Origin: Streptomyces sp. WZ.A104
Lineage (GTDB): Bacteria > Actinomycetota > Actinomycetes > Streptomycetales > Streptomycetaceae
Direction: 5' to 3'
DNA: 64,000 nucleotides
Assembly: GCF_002382885.1 (NCBI RefSeq)
Contig: NZ_NWVL01000020.1
Location: forward strand, 1-64,000
Shown: positions 23,058 through 31,928 of the stretch, in pieces
Layout: every line of letters starts with the position of its first letter
How positions within the stretch are numbered: the first letter of the stretch is position 1
The notes under the pieces: generated by a model
Told to the model about the DNA's origin: nothing
The model's database searches: none
What the model saw: only the letters and a program-made list of their open reading frames with translations
Translations under genes and position numbers: made by a program

Positions 23058-24262
23058 ATCACCATCGCCATGCCCTGGCCGCCGCCCACGCACATCGTCT
23101 CCAGGCCGAACTGCTTGTCGTGGAACTGGAGGCTGTTGATCAGCGTGCCGGTGATGCGGGCGCCGGTCATGCCGAAGGGGTGGCCGACCGCGATCGCGCC
23201 GCCGTTGACGTTGACCTTCTCCAGCGGCAGGCCGAGATCCCGGTAGGACGGGATGACCTGGGCGGCGAAGGCCTCGTTGATCTCGGCGAGGTCGATGTCG
23301 CCGATGGTCAGGCCCGCCCGCTTCAGCGCCTGCTTGCTGGCCTCGACCGGGCCGTAGCCCATGATCTCGGGGGAGAGGCCGGAGACGCCGGTGGAGACGA
23401 TCCGGGCCAGCGGGGTCAGGCCCAGCTCGCGCGCCTTCGTGTCGGACATGATCACCAGGGCGGCCGCGCCGTCGTTGAGCGGGCAGCAGTTGCCCGCGGT
23501 GACCAGACCGTCGGGGCGGAAGACCGGCTTCAGGCCCTGCACGCCCTCCAGCGTGACACCCGCGCGCGGGCCGTCGTCCTTGGAGACGACCGTGCCGTCG
23601 GGGGTGGTGACCGGGGTGATCTCCCGCGCCCAGAAGCCGTTCTTCAGGGCTTCCTCGGCGAGGTTCTGCGACCGTACGCCGAACTCGTCCATGTCCTGGC
23701 GGGTGACGCCCTTGGAGCGGGCCAGGTTCTCGGCCGTCTGCCCCATCGAGATGTACGCGTCCGGGACCAGGCCGTCCTCACGCGGGTCGTGCCAGCCCGC
23801 GCCGGACTCCTCGGCGCGGGCCGCGGTACGGGCCTCGGCCTCGGCGAACAGCGGGTTGTGCGTGTCCGGCAGGCTGTCGGAGTTGCCCTTGGTGAAGCGG
23901 GACACCATCTCGACACCGGCCGAGATGAAGACATCGCCCTCGCCCGCCTTGATCGCGTGCAGCGCCATCCGGCTGGTCTGGAGCGAGGAGGAGCAGTAGC
24001 GGGTGACCGTACAGCCGGGAAGGTGGTCCATCCCCATCTGTACGGCGATGATGCGGCCCAGGTTGTTGCCCTGCTCGCCGCCGGGCAGGCCGCAGCCCAG
24101 CATCAGGTCGTCGATGTCCTTCGGGTCCAGCTCGGGAACCTTGGCCAGCGCGGTCTGGATGATCGTGGCGGTCAGGTCGTCCGCGCGCAGGTCCTTCAGG
24201 GACCCCTTGAAGGCGCGGCCGATCGGCGAACGGGCGGCAGAGACGATCACGGCTTCGGGCAT
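23042..24262 (-). CDS. Acetyl-CoA C-acetyltransferase (thiolase)
   Basis: A 406-residue thiolase for acetoacetyl-CoA formation or 3-ketoacyl-CoA cleavage. The ATG ending at 24262 has GGAGC 8 bases upstream; the GTG one codon earlier is less likely. Catalytic residues are visible: nucleophile Cys90 in '[16 protein letters not shown]', the 'NEAFAAQ' Asn/His region, '[10 protein letters not shown]' with the active His, and the second Cys in '[14 protein letters not shown]'. It is a single gene with its own terminators. Acyl-CoA genes elsewhere in the window (60658) are not linked to it. Confidence 0.96.
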   Translation of the reverse strand: MPEAVIVSAARSPIGRAFKGSLKDLRADDLTATIIQTALAKVPELDPKDIDDLMLGCGLPGGEQGNNLGRIIAVQMGMDHLPGCTVTRYCSSSLQTSRMALHAIKAGEGDVFISAGVEMVSRFTKGNSDSLPDTHNPLFAEAEARTAARAEESGAGWHDPREDGLVPDAYISMGQTAENLARSKGVTRQDMDEFGVRSQNLAEEALKNGFWAREITPVTTPDGTVVSKDDGPRAGVTLEGVQGLKPVFRPDGLVTAGNCCPLNDGAAALVIMSDTKARELGLTPLARIVSTGVSGLSPEIMGYGPVEASKQALKRAGLTIGDIDLAEINEAFAAQVIPSYRDLGLPLEKVNVNGGAIAVGHPFGMTGARITGTLINSLQFHDKQFGLETMCVGGGQGMAMVIERLS

Positions 24263-24418
24263 CACGCGGCTCCATGAGGGCTGGAAGGCTGTGTGGACAG
24301 GCAGAACTCCTCTGGAAGTTACCCGGACGTATCGCCGGGGTCACCCGGCAGGCCGTGTGATGCGGAACTCTTTTCTAAGCGCTTGCTCAGGCACGCCTCC
24401 TGCGGATGGCGGCCGCCG

Positions 24419-25435
24419 CTACGCGTGCCCGTGGGCGGCGTCCGGGTGCGGGTGCGGGATGGGCTCGGTGGAGGAGGGCAGACGCCGCCGCCTGCGGTGC
24501 TTGAGGAGAGCCCAGGGCGCCCGGGCCCCCGTGACCTCCGTACCGGCCTCCCGGGCCGCCTGGGAGGCCGCCTTCGCCACCGGGAGGATGTCCTCCCGCC
24601 GCGCACCGTCCAGCCGGTCGCTCTCCGGCCACAGACCCAGCACCGCGCAGAGCGTCGGCAGGACCGCCATGGCCGCCGTGGCGTACCCCTCGGCCGACGG
24701 GTGGTAGTTGTCGGGGCCGAACAGCTCGCGCGGGTTCGCCGCGAACTCAGGGCCCAGCAGATCGCCCAGCGACACCGTGCGCCCGCCCTGCTCCACCGCC
24801 CCGATCGTCTGCGCGGCCGCCAGCTGGCGACTCACCCGCCGGGCCAGCCAGCGCAGCGGCTGGTAGACCGGCTCGATCGTGCCCAGGTCCGGACAGGTCC
24901 CGACGACCACCTCGGCCCCCGCCGTCCGCAGTCTGCGCACCGCCGTCGTCAGGCAGCGCACCGACTGGGTGGCGGGCATCCGGTGGGTGACATCGTTCGC
25001 CCCGATCATGATCACGCAGACGTCCGGGGTGCGCGCCGGGTCCGCGAGAAGCAGCGAGACCTGCCGCTCCAGATCGTCCGACCGGGCCCCCGGCAGGGCC
25101 ACGTTCCGCAGGTCCACCGGCCGCTCGGCGACCGCCGCGAGCCCCGAGGCGAGCAGCGCCCCCGGGGTCTGCCCGGCCCGCCGGACCCCCTGGCCCGCCG
25201 CCGTCGAATCCCCGAGCATCCCGAGCCGCAGGGGGTCGGACGGACCGGCGAACGCCACCCCGTAGCGCCCGTCCGCACTCGGCGGAACCGGAGCCGTCCC
25301 GCCCCCCACCTGCCTCTTCGCGAGCTGGACCTCCGCCAGGAACACGCCCACGGCCGCCGCACCGATCAGCCCGATGCTGCCACCGCCGTAAGCCGCGCCC
25401 GCCGCGATCCGCCGTGCCACCCTTGCTCTCGACAC
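24419..25435 (-). CDS. Secreted or membrane-anchored SGNH/GDSL hydrolase
   Basis: A 338-residue protein. The GTG ending at 25435 is preferred because GGAGGTGG lies 9 bases upstream; a GTG at 25447 would overlap that site. A hydrophobic anchor spans about residues 8-35 ('GAAYGGGSIGLIGAAAVGVFL'). The hydrolase blocks are clear: 'LRLGMLGDSTAAGQGV' (block I, Ser), 'VALPGARSDDLE' (Gly), 'VIMIGANDVTH' (Asn) and 'FGPDNYHPSAEGYATAA' (Asp/His). It probably acts on esters or wall and lipid substrates outside the cell. It is divergent from the cystathionine beta-synthase gene. Confidence 0.92.
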   Translation of the reverse strand: MSRARVARRIAAGAAYGGGSIGLIGAAAVGVFLAEVQLAKRQVGGGTAPVPPSADGRYGVAFAGPSDPLRLGMLGDSTAAGQGVRRAGQTPGALLASGLAAVAERPVDLRNVALPGARSDDLERQVSLLLADPARTPDVCVIMIGANDVTHRMPATQSVRCLTTAVRRLRTAGAEVVVGTCPDLGTIEPVYQPLRWLARRVSRQLAAAQTIGAVEQGGRTVSLGDLLGPEFAANPRELFGPDNYHPSAEGYATAAMAVLPTLCAVLGLWPESDRLDGARREDILPVAKAASQAAREAGTEVTGARAPWALLKHRRRRRLPSSTEPIPHPHPDAAHGHA

Positions 25436-25579
25436 AGTCCGGTCCACCTCCTCCTCGCCGTACAGCCGTACACCTACCTACCTGCCCCGCGAGGACCTCC
25501 GTGTACTCCTTCCCGTACGCAGAGTCCTCCCCGTACGCATACTCTGGGCCGGACCATCTCGGAGATCCCGGAGTACACG

Positions 25580-26986
25580 GTGCAATTCCACGATTCGATG
25601 ATCAGTCTTGTCGGCAACACCCCGCTGGTGAGGCTGCGCAACGTCACGGCAGGTATCCAGGCGACCGTCCTGGCCAAGGTCGAGTACTTCAACCCCGGCG
25701 GGTCCGTGAAGGACCGCATCGCGCTGCGCATGATCGAGGCGGCCGAGCAGAGCGGGGAGCTGAAGCCCGGCGGCACGATCGTCGAGCCGACCAGCGGCAA
25801 CACCGGCGTCGGCCTCGCCATCGTCGCGCAGCAGAAGGGCTACAAGTGCATCTTCGTCTGCCCGGACAAGGTGTCCACGGACAAGATCAACGTGCTGCGC
25901 GCGTACGGCGCCGAGGTCGTCGTCTGCCCCACGGCCGTTGACCCCGAGCACCCCGATTCCTACTACAACGTCTCCGACCGGCTGGTCACCGAGACGCCGG
26001 GCGCCTGGAAGCCGGACCAGTACTCCAACCCGAACAACCCGCGCTCGCACTACGAGACCACCGGTCCCGAACTGTGGGAGCAGACCGAGGGGAAGATCAC
26101 CCACTTCGTCGCGGGCGTCGGCACCGGCGGCACGATCAGCGGCACCGGTCGCTACCTCAAGGAGATCAGCGACGGCGCGGTCCAGGTCATCGGCGCGGAC
26201 CCGGAGGGCTCGGTCTACTCCGGCGGCTCCGGTCGGCCGTATCTGGTCGAGGGCGTCGGCGAGGACTTCTGGCCGAGCGCCTACGACCGGAACGTCACCG
26301 ACGAGATCGTCGCGGTGTCCGACAAGGACTCCTTCCAGATGACGCGCCGACTTGCCAAGGAGGAGGGGCTGCTCGTCGGCGGCTCCTGCGGCATGGCGGT
26401 CGTCGGCGCCCTGGAGGTCGCCAAGCGGCTCGGCCCCGAGGACGTCGTCGTGGTGCTGCTCCCCGACAGCGGCCGCGGCTACCTGAGCAAGATCTTCAAT
26501 GACGAGTGGATGGCCGACTACGGCTTCCTGGAGGACTCCGGCGCCTCCGCCAACGTGGGCGCGGTCCTGGACTTCAAGGAGGGCCCGATGCCCTCCCTCG
26601 TCCACATGCACCCGGAGGAGACGGTCGGCGAGGCCATCGAGGTGCTGCGTGAGTACGGCGTCTCCCAGATGCCGATCGTGAAGCCGGGCGCCGGACACCC
26701 GGACGTGATGGCCGCCGAGGTCATCGGCTCCGTCGTGGAACGGCAGCTGCTGGACGCGCTGTTCACCCAGCGCGCCTCGCTGACCGACCCGCTGGAGAAG
26801 CACATGTCGGCCCCGCTGCCGCAGGTCGGTTCCGGCGAACCGGTCGAGGACCTGATGGCCGTGCTCAGCGGTACGGACGGCGCGGACGCGGCGATCGTGC
26901 TCGTCGAGGGCAAGCCCAAGGGTGTGGTGAGCCGCCAGGACCTGTTGGCGTTCCTCGCCAAGGACGCGGGCACGACGAAGGCCTGA
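25580..26986 (+). CDS. cbs: Cystathionine beta-synthase
   Basis: A 468-residue PLP enzyme that condenses serine (or O-acetylserine) with homocysteine, the first step of transsulfuration. The GTG at 25580 has GGAG 7 bases upstream and gives 'QFHDSMISLVGNTPLVRL'; the long frame from 24293 is spurious. The PLP Schiff-base lysine is K44 in 'NPGGSVKDRIAL'. The phosphate-binding loop is 'GTGGTISGTGRYLKE', and 'PTSGNTGVGLAIVA' is the substrate loop. Two C-terminal CBS domains (about 335-460) suggest adenosyl regulation. There is no haem-binding N-terminus, as usual in bacteria. Confidence 0.96.
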   Translation: MQFHDSMISLVGNTPLVRLRNVTAGIQATVLAKVEYFNPGGSVKDRIALRMIEAAEQSGELKPGGTIVEPTSGNTGVGLAIVAQQKGYKCIFVCPDKVSTDKINVLRAYGAEVVVCPTAVDPEHPDSYYNVSDRLVTETPGAWKPDQYSNPNNPRSHYETTGPELWEQTEGKITHFVAGVGTGGTISGTGRYLKEISDGAVQVIGADPEGSVYSGGSGRPYLVEGVGEDFWPSAYDRNVTDEIVAVSDKDSFQMTRRLAKEEGLLVGGSCGMAVVGALEVAKRLGPEDVVVVLLPDSGRGYLSKIFNDEWMADYGFLEDSGASANVGAVLDFKEGPMPSLVHMHPEETVGEAIEVLREYGVSQMPIVKPGAGHPDVMAAEVIGSVVERQLLDALFTQRASLTDPLEKHMSAPLPQVGSGEPVEDLMAVLSGTDGADAAIVLVEGKPKGVVSRQDLLAFLAKDAGTTKA

Positions 26987-27001
26987 CGGGTCGGCAGGGC
27001 G

Positions 27002-27031
27002 CTTCCGGCCCGGCGTGACGGAGGCCGGAAG
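27002..27031 (+). terminator. Hairpin terminator after cbs
   Basis: CTTCCGGCC (27002-27010) pairs perfectly with GGCCGGAAG (27023-27031). The rest of the 26987-27447 gap has no convincing gene; its long frames show no family features. Near 27400 it carries short GCGCTCAG-type repeats. Confidence 0.7.
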
Positions 27032-27447
27032 GAGCGTGACGGGGTCCGGCGGCAGGGCTTCGCGAAAACGGTACGAGCGTGTCACGTTCGCGCAGCACCC
27101 GCTTAACACCGCTCCGGCACATTGGTGGGTGTCGGCAGGGAAACCCGTCGGCACCCAGAACGGCGACACCGGACTACGGAGCGGCTCCCGGACCTCCACC
27201 GTCGCCCGGACGCGGGAATCCGGCCCTGACCCGGACCGCGTCCCTCGCGGGGACCGCCGTCGTCCCGCCCCCCGGGCAACCGGGGGTGCGGCGGCCCCGC
27301 GACATACTCCGCTGCGGCCGGGCTCCTTCGCGGGTCCGGCCGCACGGTCAGGCCGCGCGACACCATCCGGGCCCAGGCCTTCCGCGCTCGGACCTTCCAG
27401 CGCTCAGGCCTTGCAGCGCTCAGCCCTTTCGGCGCTCCCTCAGCCGC

Positions 27448-27864
27448 TCAGTCCTTCCAGTCGGATATCGCGCGCTCGTCCCGGCGACGGAACAGCTGTC
27501 CGTTCCGTGCCGTCTGGAACGCGTTGACCCCGACGATGCCGAGCCAGGCCACGACCAGTCCCTCGATCCCGGCGTTCGCCACACCGATCGCGGACAGGGG
27601 GACGGCCAGAACCAGCGAGACGATCCCCAGACCATGCCGCTCCCCGAAGCTCCCCGGCTGCGTCGGCCGCGCACCCCGGGCAGCGGTGACCTGCTGCTCG
27701 GCCAGCTGCCTGCGGACCTGGCGGTCGAGCGTGGTGTCGAGGCGCTGCTCGACCTTCTCCAGGAACGAGTCGATGAGCGCGGCCTCATACTCCGCTCCCA
27801 GCTCGCCACGGGCATGGAGGGTGGCGGCGAGCTCCTTCTTGAGTTCCTGGTCACGGGCTTCCAT
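27448..27864 (-). CDS. Small integral membrane protein with coiled-coil N-terminus
   Basis: A 138-residue protein. Met at 27864 is preferred over a GTG three codons earlier. The N-terminal 60 residues are charged and helical ('DQELKKELAATLHARGELG', 'SFLEKVEQRLDTTLDRQV'). Two adjacent TM helices follow (about 80-96 'GLGIVSLVLAVPLSAIGVA' and about 100-118 'GIEGLVVAWLGIVGVNAF'), then a basic tail. This topology is common in uncharacterised streptomycete membrane proteins. It has no operon partner; a hairpin lies just upstream of its start. Confidence 0.8.
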   Translation of the reverse strand: MEARDQELKKELAATLHARGELGAEYEAALIDSFLEKVEQRLDTTLDRQVRRQLAEQQVTAARGARPTQPGSFGERHGLGIVSLVLAVPLSAIGVANAGIEGLVVAWLGIVGVNAFQTARNGQLFRRRDERAISDWKD

Positions 27865-27901
27865 GCCGACCACGGTACGGAAGCCCGTGACCCGTGACAG
27901 T

Positions 27902-27935
27902 GGGGTTAGCCCCCGAATTTTGTGGGGCTAACCCC
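27902..27935 (-). terminator. Perfect hairpin between two leftward genes
   Basis: GGGGTTAGCCCC (27902-27913) and GGGGCTAACCCC (27924-27935) form a perfect 12-bp stem with an AT-rich 10-base loop. It should terminate the leftward operon ending at 27989. Confidence 0.85.
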
Positions 27936-27988
27936 CCTCCAGAGGGTGTACGGCCCCCGGAGGGGCATGGAGGAGAGCTGAGGGGCGG

Positions 27989-28735
27989 TCAGCGGAACTG
28001 GGAGGCCCGTCGGCGCCGGGAAGGTGCCGTCACGTCGGGCACGAGTCCGGCGCCCGCACCTGGAACCTCGCGCCAGGCGCGGATCCTGGCAGCGACCCGG
28101 GCCAGACGAGCGTCCCCCGGAGGTACGTTCAGATAGAACAGCCCCTCGTACGGGTGGCGATCGTCGCCGCCCCAGCGAACGACGCCCTCGGCGTCGGCGA
28201 GGATGTCGCGGATCGTCAGCTCCTGTCGGGAGGTGAAACCGCCCCGCACTCCGGGCGGGTAGGAGTCCGGGCGAACGACGACGGCGGTTCCCGAGGCCCG
28301 GTTCGACTCGGGGAGCCGGCTGTCGCGTATCGACGACGGGGCCGCCCACCCCACGAGCGGGTTCGGTTCGTCGCGCAGCCCCAGAGCCTCGACCTCGTAG
28401 TGGAATCGGCGGATCACATGGGCCAGGACCGATTCGACGTCTCCCGTGCGAACCGGGACGCTCAGCGGGGTGCCCTCCACGTGACGTGTGGCGATGTCGC
28501 CCTCGTCGTCGGTGGTTTTCTCCATCTCCCACCCGTTGGTGGACGCCCGGTCGGTCAGGATGCGGCGGCGCCGCGCCTCCACCCGGCGCAAGGCTGCTTT
28601 GAGCTCGTCGTTCCTGAGGGGCCGCGGCGCGGCCGCAGCCGGCGTCGCGAGGAGGGTGGAGGAGGTGATGCCGACGGCGGCGACGCCGGCCGCGGTGATG
28701 AGAGCGTTTCTGCGGGACATGTCGGTGAGGCTCAA
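27989..28735 (-). CDS. Tat-exported protein resembling a degenerate M15 peptidase
   Basis: A 248-residue protein. TTG at 28735 has AAAGG at good spacing; ATG at 28720 is the alternative. A twin-arginine signal is clear ('SRRNALITAAG', then hydrophobic to 'ATPAAAAP', about residue 36). Residues about 140-215 ('ESNRASGTAVVVRPDSYPPG', 'IRDILADAEGVVRWGGDDRHP', 'FYLNVPPGDARL') follow the layout of M15 D,D-carboxypeptidases (SxHxxGxAxD ... WGG ... HxE). The usual zinc ligands are replaced, with R and V where H and D are expected. Catalysis is doubtful, so it may bind peptidoglycan instead. This fold call is inference. It lies downstream of a broken small membrane gene and a glycoside-hydrolase-like gene on the same strand. 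Confidence 0.78.
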   Translation of the reverse strand: MSLTDMSRRNALITAAGVAAVGITSSTLLATPAAAAPRPLRNDELKAALRRVEARRRRILTDRASTNGWEMEKTTDDEGDIATRHVEGTPLSVPVRTGDVESVLAHVIRRFHYEVEALGLRDEPNPLVGWAAPSSIRDSRLPESNRASGTAVVVRPDSYPPGVRGGFTSRQELTIRDILADAEGVVRWGGDDRHPYEGLFYLNVPPGDARLARVAARIRAWREVPGAGAGLVPDVTAPSRRRRASQFR

Positions 28736-28738
28736 CAG

Positions 28739-28987
28739 TCAGCCTTTCTTCCGCGACGCAGTGCGTTGCACGGGGTGGAGAACGACGGGAGCGACGGCGC
28801 TGAGAAGCGCCGGCAGTGTCAGGACGGCGACGGCCGGGTTGATGTATTCGGGGACGAGGACGGAGTGGTCGCGACCGTTCGATCACAGGTAGACCGTGAT
28901 GCTCACGAGCGCTGCGATTCCCACGAAGGAGACGACCATCAGGGTTCCGGGGGCGTGCCCTCGCCAGGGGGCGGAGGCGATGACCAC
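28739..28987 (-). pseudogene. Two-TM small membrane protein interrupted by in-frame TGA
   Basis: Reading leftward from GTG at 28987, one frame encodes TM1 ('GTLMVVSFVGIAALVSITVYL'), meets TGA at 28883-28885, then continues in the same frame with 'SNGRDHSVLVPEYINP', TM2 ('AVAVLTLPALLSAVAPVVL') and a basic tail ending in 'SRKKG' at a TGA at 28739. Length without the stop would be about 82 residues. The two-helix layout with a short polar loop and basic C-terminus recalls small holin-like proteins, and the gene lies between a wall-hydrolase-like gene and a wall-peptidase-like gene. It is too short for most gene finders. The single stop suggests a nonsense mutation, or possibly readthrough. Confidence 0.6.
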
Positions 28988-28993
28988 GGTCTG

Positions 28994-31240
28994 TCAGGCT
29001 TCACGAACGATGCGGTTGTACTTCTCGAAGATGGCGTACAGCGGCATCCTCTCCCGCGCGTGTGCCTCGGTTTCCGTGCCCCTGGCCGGGTACCGGCGGA
29101 GGACCTCGAAGGTCTCCGTTTCGGTGTAGTCGAGGGAGGGGCGGCGGATCGGGGCCTCCTCCTCGACGTCGCCCTTCTTCCCATCGGCTGCCCATATGTG
29201 AAGGTGCGGCACGGTGGTCAGGTTGAACACCTTGTCCTGATTGACCTTCTGCCACATGGCCCAACGATCGCTGTCCGCGGCGGAATCCAGGACCTTGCCG
29301 TCCAGAAGCCCCGCACGGATCGAGTTGTTGCGCGACAGGATGCACGTGCGGCCCGAGATCCTGGCGATTCCCGTGCTGCTGTCGACCGTCCTGGTGACAC
29401 CGGGCAGGTCCTTGCCCCAGTCCGGTACGACACCGGTGTGGTGGAGCACGACACCCGCGTCTTCCGCCGCGTCCCTGTAGCTGTAGTGGCAGAACTCCCA
29501 GAAGGCCGACGTCTGGACAAGGGCCTTGCGCATGCGGTGGCTACGGGATGCCGAGGTGATCGCGGCGTCATGCGCCATGATCGTTTCAAGGCACTCCCGG
29601 AGGGTGTACAGGCGCTCAGTGCCACCTGGTCTACCGATCGACTGCATGTATTCCTCGACCTCCTTCGACAGGGCCGACCAGAAATCCACGTCGAATCCGG
29701 TGTCCAGCTTCTGGGAGGGAGGCGGGTAGAAGTCGCCCTGGCCGGTGTCCCGGCCGGAGGCGATGTTGTTGTCTATCTCGATCAGGCCGTCGCCCGAACC
29801 AATTGTTTTGGTCACGATCTGGTCGAAGGCCCAGTTCTCGGGCATGGGATAGCCGAGGTTGCCGGAGAACCCGGAGGACATGTCCGATACGAAGCTGGCG
29901 TCCGCGTACCCCTTTTCGGAGATACGGGAGCATGCGTTGCGCGGGCCGTAGACCCCGATCTTGTACGGGCTGCCCAGCCTGTCCATCTGCTCCTTGACGC
30001 TCCGGAAGTACGGCAGAATGTACGCTGTCACGTCCTCGTCCACCGCGTCGTAGTCGACGGCGAAGTAGATGCGCGCCCCGGGTTTGAACCCGTGTTCCTC
30101 GGCCTTGAACGCCGCCGTCAGACAGTCCGTGACGCCCTGCGCGACGCTGTAGTAGTCGACCGAGCGTGCCCACGTCTGGTAGATCGGGAAGCAGCGGAGC
30201 CCGTACTCCTTGATGGTCGCGAGCTCCCCCGGCTGAATCTCCTTCTCGGGGAGGGACGTCGTCGAGGGGTTGTACAGGTAACGGCCGACATATTTGTATC
30301 CGGCTGCCTTCAAAGTCTGCGCGCGGGCAGGCGTGATCTTCGTGATGCCGTCGCACGACTCGCCCTGACGGGTCTGATCCCCGTAGGAGACCAGGAGGGA
30401 GGCCCATGTCGGGTAGTCGCCCCGCCCGTTGGCCGCGATCCGCAGGAACGACTGGAAGGTGCTGACCTCACTGGCCAGCGCGGAGGTGAACGAGCTGGCG
30501 AAGGGCACCGGACGCTTGTTGAGCACCATGGCGGCTGTGAACAGCCGCACCCACACGCCGGAGGACCCGGTCGACACGGTGTGACTCTTCAAGCCGGCCC
30601 GGGTACCGGGACCGAACGCCCCGTTCGCGACACCGTCGGCCATACCCAGTTCGTACTGGATCGCCAGGAGCATCGACCTGGCGACGTCGCGGGAGTGGTG
30701 ACCGTCACAGGGGATGACGTAGAAGTCCTTGCGCTGGATGTATCGGCCGTTCAGCCACTGCTGGATGGAACGAACGGTGGCCGAGCCGTCGTTGACGGTG
30801 ACGTAGGCGTCCATATTGAACAGGCCCTTGACCGCCTTCGGCCACAGAGCACTGCCGGGATAGGTGACACCGATGCCCATGTCGCTGTTCAGCTTCGTTA
30901 CCGCAGCTTTGACGCGGGAGCTGTATATTCCGTCGATGTCACCGCCGTCGTAGCCTTTGCAGTAGAGGGCGGATTGGATGATCCGGCAGAACTTTGCCGA
31001 CGGGATCGTCGTCTCGTCGAGCTTTCCGTACTTCTCCTGAAGTGCTGACAGGGTGCCGGGGCCGAAGTTGTTCGACAGGGCGCTGATGCCCATCTCGTAC
31101 TGCAAGGCGCGAGTGAGGGCGTACATGACGGTCCAGCCGGTACGACCGTTCTCCTCAAGCTTGGGTATGCCGAGGGTCGCCCCGTTCCCGTAGGCGGTGT
31201 TGATGAATCTCTGGGCACGAAGCACCATTTCGTCGGTCAT
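28994..31240 (-). CDS. Glycoside-hydrolase-like DUF1906 protein with peptidoglycan-binding-like repeats
   Basis: A 748-residue protein with no signal peptide. Residues 1-280 contain two or three peptidoglycan-binding-like units ('FGPGTLSALQEKYG', 'GIYSSRVKAAVTKLN', 'GAFGPGTRAGLKSH'). Residues about 295-520 are a Rv2525c-like/DUF1906 TIM-barrel: 'YKYVGRYLYNPSTTSLPEKEI', 'YFAVDYDAVDEDVTAYILPYF', 'YKIGVYGPRNACSRI', 'ENWAFDQIV' and 'IEIDNNIASG'. The last 230 residues have no family I recognise ('HTGVVPDWGKDLPGVTRTVD', 'LHIWAADGKKGDVEEEAP'). Base composition is visibly lower in GC than neighbours, suggesting acquisition. Absence of a signal implies holin-, lysis- or injection-type export, or cytosolic use. 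Confidence 0.85.
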   Translation of the reverse strand: MTDEMVLRAQRFINTAYGNGATLGIPKLEENGRTGWTVMYALTRALQYEMGISALSNNFGPGTLSALQEKYGKLDETTIPSAKFCRIIQSALYCKGYDGGDIDGIYSSRVKAAVTKLNSDMGIGVTYPGSALWPKAVKGLFNMDAYVTVNDGSATVRSIQQWLNGRYIQRKDFYVIPCDGHHSRDVARSMLLAIQYELGMADGVANGAFGPGTRAGLKSHTVSTGSSGVWVRLFTAAMVLNKRPVPFASSFTSALASEVSTFQSFLRIAANGRGDYPTWASLLVSYGDQTRQGESCDGITKITPARAQTLKAAGYKYVGRYLYNPSTTSLPEKEIQPGELATIKEYGLRCFPIYQTWARSVDYYSVAQGVTDCLTAAFKAEEHGFKPGARIYFAVDYDAVDEDVTAYILPYFRSVKEQMDRLGSPYKIGVYGPRNACSRISEKGYADASFVSDMSSGFSGNLGYPMPENWAFDQIVTKTIGSGDGLIEIDNNIASGRDTGQGDFYPPPSQKLDTGFDVDFWSALSKEVEEYMQSIGRPGGTERLYTLRECLETIMAHDAAITSASRSHRMRKALVQTSAFWEFCHYSYRDAAEDAGVVLHHTGVVPDWGKDLPGVTRTVDSSTGIARISGRTCILSRNNSIRAGLLDGKVLDSAADSDRWAMWQKVNQDKVFNLTTVPHLHIWAADGKKGDVEEEAPIRRPSLDYTETETFEVLRRYPARGTETEAHARERMPLYAIFEKYNRIVREA

Positions 31241-31399
31241 TTGTTTCCTTGTCCGTGAGTGGAGCAGGTTTCAAGCAGGAAAAGGTTCCCTCATCGACAC
31301 TGCACGGCTTTCCCAGCTGGTTCGGGCACAGCGAAAGCTCCATGTGCGGAGTGGAGTCGGGATTGTCATCAAAATGGCGCAGTCGGAGAAAGGGGGCGT

Positions 31400-31418
31400 G
31401 TTCACCTTGTGGGTGAAC
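31400..31418. promoter_or_regulatory. Inverted repeat GTTCACC-n5-GGTGAAC in divergent promoter region
   Basis: Perfect 7-bp arms (31400-31406 and 31412-31418) lie about 160 bases upstream of the leftward DUF1906 gene and 510 bases before the rightward RpiR gene. The rest of 31241-31928 is relatively AT-rich promoter-like DNA; I see no convincing gene in it. Confidence 0.5.
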
Positions 31419-31928
31419 GGTGTCCCCTCTTTGTCGGCGGCGGGAGTGGTGTACTCACCCGCCAGGAGCGCGGAAGCGGCTACCGTCACGAATGTTCCAG
31501 CCTATTCGTGAGCAGATTGCACTCGTGGGCCTCATGTTTTCAGCGCTCTCTTAAATATCCTTCCGTCCGGTTGACGCTGCCAGCGTAGTTGGCTCAATCA
31601 GTGGCCGGAGGTGATGTTCCCGCCATGTTATTGGCGCAATCTGGCTGGCAACCCGGGGGAAATTCTTGGCTTTACCGCCGGTGCGTGTGCTGTGAACGGG
31701 GTTCCTTGTCCGTCGGTGATAGACGGAATACCTCATATCGTCGGGAGCGCCTGGCGCCGATCGCGACGGGCTCCGGGGTATCCGTCGGCACCGCCCACAC
31801 ATCCGTCCGTCCCTGCCCGCCCTGTTCCGCTCCCGACCCGCCCCTGCATATGGACATACAGCGACCTTCCTGGCTGAATAGAACGGTCGGCGCCGGTCGT
31901 GGCGCGATGGACTCAGCAAGGGGACACC

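Noticed and set aside
22961..24277. 438-codon plus-strand frame opposite the thiolase
   Set aside because: The thiolase on the minus strand has all catalytic motifs; this is antisense.
28154..31048. 964-codon plus-strand frame opposite the DUF1906 gene
   Set aside because: The minus strand encodes recognisable domains; this is a mirror frame.
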